This document shows, piece by piece, positions 12,501 to 21,500 of a stretch of DNA of 64,000 bases. The notes below the pieces were generated by a model. That model searched no databases and had not been told where the DNA came from. It worked only from the letters and a program-made list of their open reading frames with translations. The stretch lies in the NCBI GenBank assembly GCA_008360955.1, contig LUCM01009973.1:1-64000 (forward strand), in the 5' to 3' direction. The stretch comes from Fasciolopsis buskii (lineage: Eukaryota; Platyhelminthes; Trematoda; Plagiorchiida; Fasciolidae). The first letter of the stretch is position 1. Each line of letters opens with the position of its first letter. A program made the position numbers and the translations under genes.

Positions 12501-15500
12501 GAGAACACCTCATCTCAGCGTATGAAATTTAGTAGACTACGCTGGTTGAGTCACGTGTTGCGTATGACGAACACTTGTCTACCATACCGTGCCTTATTTT
12601 GTGTTCCTCCTAAGAATTGGAAGAAGCCATGTGGAGGTCAATAGATGACGTGGCAACGTGGAATGAGAAAATGTACAGCGAAGTTAGGTAAAGTAGGTGT
12701 CTCACGTATTCGTGTTCGTGGTTGGGGTCCGAAAGACTCATCGACTTGCCGGCTGGAGACAATGAATGATATGGCAGTGAACCGTGAACAGTGGCGATCT
12801 CATGTTGTCATTTTCTATCGAATCAGAATGATTGAAAGCACGTGCGTTTGTACAGTTAGACTGTGTTCCGTGTGTTGGCTGCAGCAGTATCTTATCTTTT
12901 CCCACCTGTGTAGGTCCACTCCCTGTTTCCGTTGGATATTCACTCTTTTTATAGAAACGTGTAACTCTGGGGTAAGGCAGCGGTCACTGAGGCTTGCCTT
13001 GTTGTTTAACGCTGAACGATGATGATGATGATGATGATGATTTAGAGATGAAGGAATGCTCTGTTAAGAAAAATTCAATTTTTTATCTTCGAAGGTCGAT
13101 GCTCCGAGAAAATCCTCTCCTCTTGGGGGAGTCGATCGTTGTCCTCATCTTCAAAATGTATTTTCGCAGTGACTGTGCTAATCATAGGGGTATTAAGTTG
13201 ATCCCAATAGCACCCAAGCTGCTTGCATCTGTTATTCTTCGTAGTTTGTACAACACACCTGAGGAGCAAACTCGTGAGGGACAGGCCGCGGTTTGCGCTG
13301 GTCGTGGATGCGTCGACCAAATCTTCACTGTTCACGTTTTATCTGGTCTTTTAGACCTTGGAGTTGAACCTCTCCCAGATAACAGTTTTTGACTTGGAGT
13401 ATACGGATGACATCTTTGTCTTGTTGAGTGACAACACGCAGACACTTCAATGCCCGTTGGACCGCTTGGTGATGAAAGTATCCAGATATGGTATGCAGTT
13501 TGCATTTTCAAACTGCGGGATACTTCTTCAAGATTGACAGGAGCTTGTGCCTGCACTCATCCTTTGTTGTGATTGGTTAGAGGGAGTTCGTAGCTCTAAG
13601 TACCTCGGGAGCCTGATCACATCTGATGGAGATGTTTGGGAGGATTTTATATCACGAAATGCAGAAGCCGGAGCAGCTTTCGCGAAATTACGACACTTGT
13701 GGTACTGCGACGACATGCTCCTTTCCCTCAAGGAAATGTCGTACAATGTCACAGTTCATAGTATTCTACTTTACGGTTGTGGGACTTGGTTTATTATGGT
13801 TTATAATTCTTTCCTCCCTTATGTGTCCATCTTCGGTCAAGTCCCATTTACATATTGTTGCTTTGGCACCATGTTTGTTCTCAAGCCCGGGGATATTATA
13901 TTTACTCGGACTGTTCTTGTAATTCATTCTCTGTCCTCCAGCAACAGCGTTTTTACGGTTATCTACTTTCTTTTTGCAATGCTGGAATCTACTCTACATC
14001 TGAATACTGTAATCACACCTGAAACGAAGCTTCGCCTTCTGCCCTATCCGTTCTAAATCAAGTTCAACGACAATTTACCCGATTGATTCACGATTATTCC
14101 CTAACATTCACTTCATAGTCTATTCCAACTTCTATTTGTTTCCTGCCCAAAGTATCGGGCTTTTCTCTTCTTCGAAGTATACGAAGACCCCGACCGAGGT
14201 TCGTAACACTTCATTCTTGGTTAGGTTTGACAGTTAACTTCTTCTTAGCTTCTGACCGTCTCTTAAGTTGACCGCGTCTGCCTTTTTCTGCAAATGACTG
14301 AGTTGAATGCCTCCAAGTTTGTGTCCAAATAGCACCTACATGGGATCGGTGGCGAACGGTCACCATCGTTGTCAAGGGGCGTGAATAGTTCTTGCACGTG
14401 AGTTTACCTTAGTAAAAGATGCGGCAGTTCGCTTGGGCCAACATTACATATATATGTATATATATACATATATATATGCTTAAAAGCAGGCATGGTGCCA
14501 ACGCAACAAGATGTAAATACAACTTCGCGGAAGGGCAACAGATAAGGGGTGTGTGTGTGATAAACTATAACAAAGCAGTTTTTTTATTTCCACCATGCAC
14601 ATTTTGCGATAGTATGTTTTCCGAAAGATTCGTCCTGCAGCATCAATACTCAGCTCACCGTTAAGAAACCATTCACCCTTGCTCGAAGTCATTATTAGTA
14701 TACATGTCTCGCCGGATTTGGGATGTGAACAGGGAACTACCAATTGTGAGTCGAACGACTTAGCTATTGGGCTAACTGGGGGGGGGGGTTCCCAACAATA
14801 TATCGAACATCAATGTGGCACCCTTATTCGTCACTAGGTTTATGCAGTTCGCAGGCCTTTGCACAATAGATGTTCGATAAACTGTTGGGGATCAACTCGT
14901 TTATCCTTTCTTCGCCCGGCCTCCGTCTTGGTCCTTGGGATTCTTTCTCAGGCCCTCCCTGTTAGCGCTGGTTTTCCCCACGATTCTGTACTCGTGCTCT
15001 TCCTTTTTTCTTTAATTTATTAATAATCTCCAGCCCGTTTCACTGTTTTCCTGATAATACCGCCCTTTATTGCTCGCTTTCCTACTCTACTACTCGCCAA
15101 CCCACGAATGATATCAATCTCGATTGTACTCCTCTTGTATCATTTACCTCCGATGTAGCTCGAACCCGCCGCACAGTTAGATGCTGCGGTCATCTGTGGC
15201 CGGAGCTTCGTCTACCGCCCTGTCCCTTTTTCTTCAGGTTTAACGAAAAGCCGTTCGGTTGACCAATTATCCCTCCGTGATCTCTTCTGTCCAACTGCTT
15301 GCTCATCCTCGAACGGTTGCTTCACTATCTCTTTCTTTTAACGTTATTATTTTAGGTTTCGTTCTTCCGAGCTCGCTTAGGCAGTTCACCTTCACAGAGC
15401 TTCCTCCCTACCTCATACTCAGGCGGCAAGTCATCCTTATCAATTCTTTATCTCTAGATATTGAATTTTTATCTCTATCTTCCTTTAATCTTCGAACTGC

Positions 15501-18500
15501 AAAGCTCCCGAACACTTTCTCTTTCCAGGAACCTACGATCTTTCGGTTTTTAAAATCAGGACAAGCCAAATTGAATCTAACTCGAATGTTCTTCGTGCAC
15601 ATCCCCCTTTGCAGTGTTTTTTAACAATGGAGTTTAGCCTTTACTTTTGTGTAACAAAAAGGGTTGGCGCAAGTAGGGATACTTTGGGGACACGAGGATT
15701 CACAGGAAGCGGCTGGAAAAAGTCCCCATCGACTCGTTCGGGTGTACACAGCTAATGACTCCTAACAAATATGATGCAGCTATACAGTGCTCTCATGGTT
15801 TCTTAATAGGTAGTTGGATATTGAGGGTCTAGGATGATTCCTTTGAAAAAAAGGAACTAGTCGACTTTAGTCGTCCGAACAAAATAATTGGAAAAGAGAT
15901 GATAATTCCTCTTGAGAATTCTTTGGAATGAAGCACGATCCATTTCCTAACCGAAGATGCGACCATGTTGTTCTTTTTTCATCGCACTCCACAACTTCCA
16001 ATCACCATCATCAATCGTGATCGTTGTCTCCAGTTTATCTTTAAATTTTGATCTTTTTTATCCTCTACCTCCTTTATTCATTGTCATTCATCATTGTTCA
16101 GCTTTGAACAGCAAGTCAAACCTCAGTGACCGCTGCCTTACCCCAGAGTTACACGTTTCTATAAAAAGAGTGAATATCCAACGGAAACAGGGAGTGGACC
16201 TACACAGGTGGGAAAAGATAAGATACTGCTGCAGCCAACACACGGAACACAGTCTAACTGTACAAACGCACGTGCTTTCAATCATTCTGATTCGATAGAA
16301 AATGACAACATGAGATCGCCACTGTTCACGGTTCACTGCCATATCATTCATTGTCTCCAGCCGGCAAGTCGATGAGTCTTTCGGACCCCAACCACGAACA
16401 CGAATACGTGAGACACCTACTTTACCTAACTTCGCTGTACATTTTCTCATCCCACATTGTGAAGTCATCTATTGACCTCCACATGGCTTCTGAAACGGTC
16501 CGTAGTTGTTAGTTCCTCTTCGCTCAGCACCAAGTTCGGCACTGCTGTCGTCCAGTCCTGTAACAGTACTTTGCACTTTGAAGGTGCAAAGCACATGCCA
16601 AATCGAGCAACCGATTTCGACAGTCTATCTAGTTCCCGTTGTGCATGGTCCGCAGATTCGAACAGGCACACGACGTCGTCTGCGTAATCTAGGTCGCATA
16701 ACTTCCCTCCACCTCCCAGTTCGACTCCTACATCCCGGAGACCTCCTAAAGCATTTTCCATCACCTCGTCCATGACGAAGTTGAACAAGAATGGAGAGAT
16801 GGGACACCCTTGTCGAACGCTACTAGTTGTTTCGAATGATCGTGACAGTTCACCGTATACCCTAACGCGATCATAGCTATGCGAGTACAATGCTCGCAAC
16901 AGGTTCACAAACCTAGTTGGCATATCCTTCCGGTGGAGAGCACTGAGTAGTGCTGGTCGATCCACGGAATCGAAAGCACCTTTCAAGTCGAGGAAGACTA
17001 CGACCGTAGGGCGCCGGTGCGTGTGGTGCGTTTTGAGTATCTGTCGAAGAGTGAATATTTGGTCGACCTGGACGAAATACGGCCTGCTGTTCGCGGATAT
17101 TACTCTCGCGAATCGGTGTCAAACGGCGCAGCATTATCGAAGCTAGCACCTTAGTAACTATCTGAATCAAGCCAATCCCGTGATGATTGGCTGCTACAGT
17201 CACCCCGTGTGCCCTTTTTGAAGTTGAGTACAGTCAGTGACTCGCCCTGCGCTAACGGAATACGCCCCTCGTTCCAAATATCGTGAATCAAGGAGGTAAC
17301 TGAATTCATCAGAACCGACCATTCTGATCATGCGGACCTGTTCGTGCAACAGACAGACCGGCATGTGCTTTGGACCTTCATAGTTTAGGATGCTGTTACA
17401 AGTTCGTACGACAATAGTACCGAACTTGGCACTTGATGGACCAGAGCCAGTCACTATAGGGCGTTTCAATTTCATGGACAACTGTTTGACTAGCGATCAT
17501 AGTACGATAAAAGGGGCGAACTCTCATGTCCAGTGTTCCATTTTCGTAGGTTTGTATACTTACTTGTGTTCTAAAACAAGTATTATATGGATGCATAAAT
17601 TATGGAAAGACCGCGTAAAATGGGGGAAACCGAAAGTGAAATGGAACAGTTTTTTCAAATTCTCAATGTGCTCAGTTCCTGACTGTCGTTCTGTTTTTTA
17701 AGTGCCATGAGTGCTGCGGATAGGCTGCCTCAGTCACCCCACTGGTTTTAATTCACTCTTGTCTTTCATCGTCTGTAACCATAGGTAATCTTCATATTTT
17801 ATGCCGAAACAACGAATTTGAGAGGCACCAGCCTATGTCAAAACTGATGCTAGCTTCTTCGTCTCTGTACGTTAGATAATGACTTGATGGTCGGGTCTCT
17901 TTCTTCATCCTTATTCATACAAAAATAGCACATAAAGGTTGATAACGTTCAGACGTATATAGTATGTAGCCAAGTCACCGAAGGCGGTGTGTGAATATTA
18001 TCTCTGCCGAACATCCGTCAAAGCATTTTGTTTTTGTTCATTGAACGACGTTTCAGAGACATTATGAAGAAGAGGGATAAAATAACTGTGGAACAGGTTA
18101 ATAGAACCGAATTCTCGATGTGAAGTCAATGAGCTTTGCTTGAAGAAATATAATGAGGGAAAGTGTTTACGATTTTTAAATCGACATGGTTTTAGGAGTC
18201 CCCACTGACAGCATGCGGTCGTTATCGGTGTTGGTTTTTGCATAGTGGAGAGCGCAGTGAAGAAAGGGACCAACAGCGGTCTGCATCATAAGGCAAAGAA
18301 TAGACGGGATCTGATCTTATGTATAGAGGATGAGTGCAAGTGCCTAATCTTAGGAAACGCAGGCATTCATGGGGAGCGGCTGAACTAGAAATCCCATGAA
18401 CTCTGACGGAAATGATTCATTTACTGAGGAAAATTGACGTCCATTTTACGAGTGCCAGAGAGAAGCCGAACGTGAACAGTTTTCCTAATTGGCCTTTTTG

Positions 18501-21500
18501 CCAAACTGGGTCAAAGGCTTTGGAGATATCGAGCGAGACCAGATGCTTCTCTGTGGTTGCTGAGTGCGACCGATCAGGGGTGGAAGATGAGTTATCAGAT
18601 CTTTAGTGAAATCATGCAGTCGGAACTCTTGTGTGCTTTCGCTCTGTAGTCTCTTGTATTAGAGATCCAATCGCAGTTGCTTAGATGCAATGGTTTCAAA
18701 TAACTTCTGCGAAGAGAGGACATTTGGAAATATGAAGAATTTCTATGATTCTCCGTGGAATTGAGAAAGTTTAACAATGAGGTCAAGACGCGAAAGACTG
18801 GCCGTTTGCGAGACACATTCTAAGGGCTACTGATGCCTAAAAAGTGCAGATTTTAGAGGATCTATCTGGTGCTAATACGACGTATAAGAAGACGATTAGT
18901 AGAAAGTAAATTACTCGGAAGACTTGGATAATTGGGCGAAATGAAGTTTGTGCGTTTCGATTTTGCGGCGAGCGAATCGTTATTCGACCTTGTTGGCTAT
19001 CGAACGTTTGTTCCCGTTTTGTCAAACGAACTGATGTGGGGTAGGAATGGGTTGTCATTGCCAGTGTTGGAATACTGTGCGCTTCAAACGTGCAGCGCAG
19101 TCCTGTTCAAGGTTGAACCGATCGGTGTGTTCTAGTTTGTAGGGCTTGGAGATATGCGGAATAGAGATTTATTTCTTAGGGAGCAATGTCAACTAAGTTA
19201 TTGACTAATATGAAAGCATCAGAAGTGGAACTAAAGGCCTTCCCTATGTACAACACTCGGAACCGAAGAACGTCGTTCCAATGAGCTGAATTGTGGCGTC
19301 AGAATGTGTGTCCCAAGGTAGGTGGAGGGTTGGGGTAGGTAAAGTTGATGAAGGATATAGTAACGATTGTTCGACCAGCTAATGAGGGTGATAATAGAGA
19401 TATCTGAGTGGAGGAAGGGAACGAAGTGAAGGATAGAATCAAGAGTAGGAACATGGTCGATACGGTCTTTAAGAATACATGTAGCTATGCCAGCCATTTG
19501 TGATGACGGTGGCCTTCCTGGCTTCACAGTCTCAAATTTACTCAAAAGAATGTCAAAACTAGCCTGTAAACTTCACGATCGAACTTTGTAAATTGTTACT
19601 CAATTTTGATGAAACAACTCAATTTGTCTTTCGCCAATCGCCTTTTGGATATCACTGACAACAAGCCCATCGGACATGTAGTCAGGGCTCTGTATTGTAT
19701 CGTATAGACTTTTGCCTACAAAAGTTATGTCGCATTTCAGTCACAAAACGTGGTGGTAAAAAATACAAGAAAAATGTACACTCATCACCTTGTAAAAATG
19801 TGAAAAACAAATTTTTTTTTTAAATGATCGGAGAACATTATGATAGGTTGTTCAGGAATTCGGCTAAAACACAGACACGGTTTGTCGAAGTGCGTGTTAA
19901 GTATGGGACAATGGAGTTCCTATAGATATTGATTCTGAATGGTGTGGAACGAAAGGCGCATCTTGTTGAAATATGAGACCGATACTTTGAAAGATCGTTG
20001 TGCAGACGATGTTTGGGATCTGAAAGAATTTTGTGAGCAAATTTCTCACGTGCTGATAGATGCTGATCCCATAGATTGAAGGACAACTCAGTTGGTGATA
20101 TGAAAGAAACGCGGTCAATAATTGATAGTCCCGGCAAATGACAGGAGAACAGTAAAGAAAGATTTGAAAAACACATTGGTATACAAATCGGGAGGTGGCG
20201 CTTTGTTTCACCTTGTAGTGCCGAAGATTTCTGATTTGAAATGACAACCGTCGGAGATTCTTTACACAGGTAGCAATCTGAGCAGTACACTTCGAAATTT
20301 TATCAATAGTAAATCCTAGATATTTCACAGAATCAACGTTTCGGATGGGTAGGCTGATCGAGAGAGAGAGAGAGAACAGACATTCAAAACATTTAGATAT
20401 GTTGACATTTAAACGAGCTTTTACAGAGCAATTGTAGGTAGAAGATAGGTTGTTAGAAAAACCGAAAATCATGGTTGTTCGAAATGGCTTGAAAGTGATC
20501 AACATCATCAGCATACTTAATTAGATGACAGAGCGAGCTAGTTGATAAGTGACTGATGTAAGTAGAGGACAGAAACGATGAAAGAACAGCACCCTGAAGC
20601 ACGCCCGAGTTGTTAATCAACGGTTTTGAAGGTATACCGTCCATTGGTGTGCAATGGATTCGGTTAGTAAAAGTAATCAGACATCCATGCAAACAAAGGC
20701 GTGGGACAACCAAATGTTTGCAGTTTGTAAAGTAGAAGAGACCGTGTGAATGAGTCAAATGCCGACGAATAGTCTAGAAAGGCGCAATGGACGGATTTCA
20801 TTGATGCGTTTAAGGACTTACAAATGTGGTGAATAAGGGAGGTGGCAGCTTCCAAAGTGGACTTGTTAGATTTATAGACAAACTGAAATGGGTCGTCAGG
20901 GGGGTACATAGAAGTACGCAGGCGCTTAAGTGTAACACGCTTCGTTACATTAAGACCAGAAGATGTTAGGTCGATGGGACAAAGCGTTTTGCCAAAGCAG
21001 TAGAACTGGTAGATTTTTGATGGGAATAAATGACGGGTCTGCAACAGCCAGGGATAGAGGACGAGCCTAATGGTGAGTGAATCAGAGGTAAATGCATCAG
21101 TCAGAGCCACAGCACCACGCCTTAAAAGAGTTGAGGATTGACTGTCAGAACGAACCCCTGTGCTAAATTTTAGTGGTTCGAAGGAGGTCGAGCAACTCTT
21201 CTCTAGAGAATCTTGTGACTGTCATATCACCACCCTGTCCAAATATGACTGGGATATAAGTGGAGGCATAGATGGGAGCACGATTGTTGTTTTCGACATC
21301 CGCAGAACAGTTCACGTGTTACTTCTTCCCACACAACAGTTGACTGTCTTGTCTTAGGAAACGATTTCCTTGCCATAGGAATAGGTTGTTGTTACCACCC
21401 AAGAGTTGGCTGGCGAATGCAGTGTCGATGCGGTTGATTTCAGCCTATTTAGGTTTGATATCTACTGCACGCTTGAGTTATTATGAGATTTGTAGAAGTG

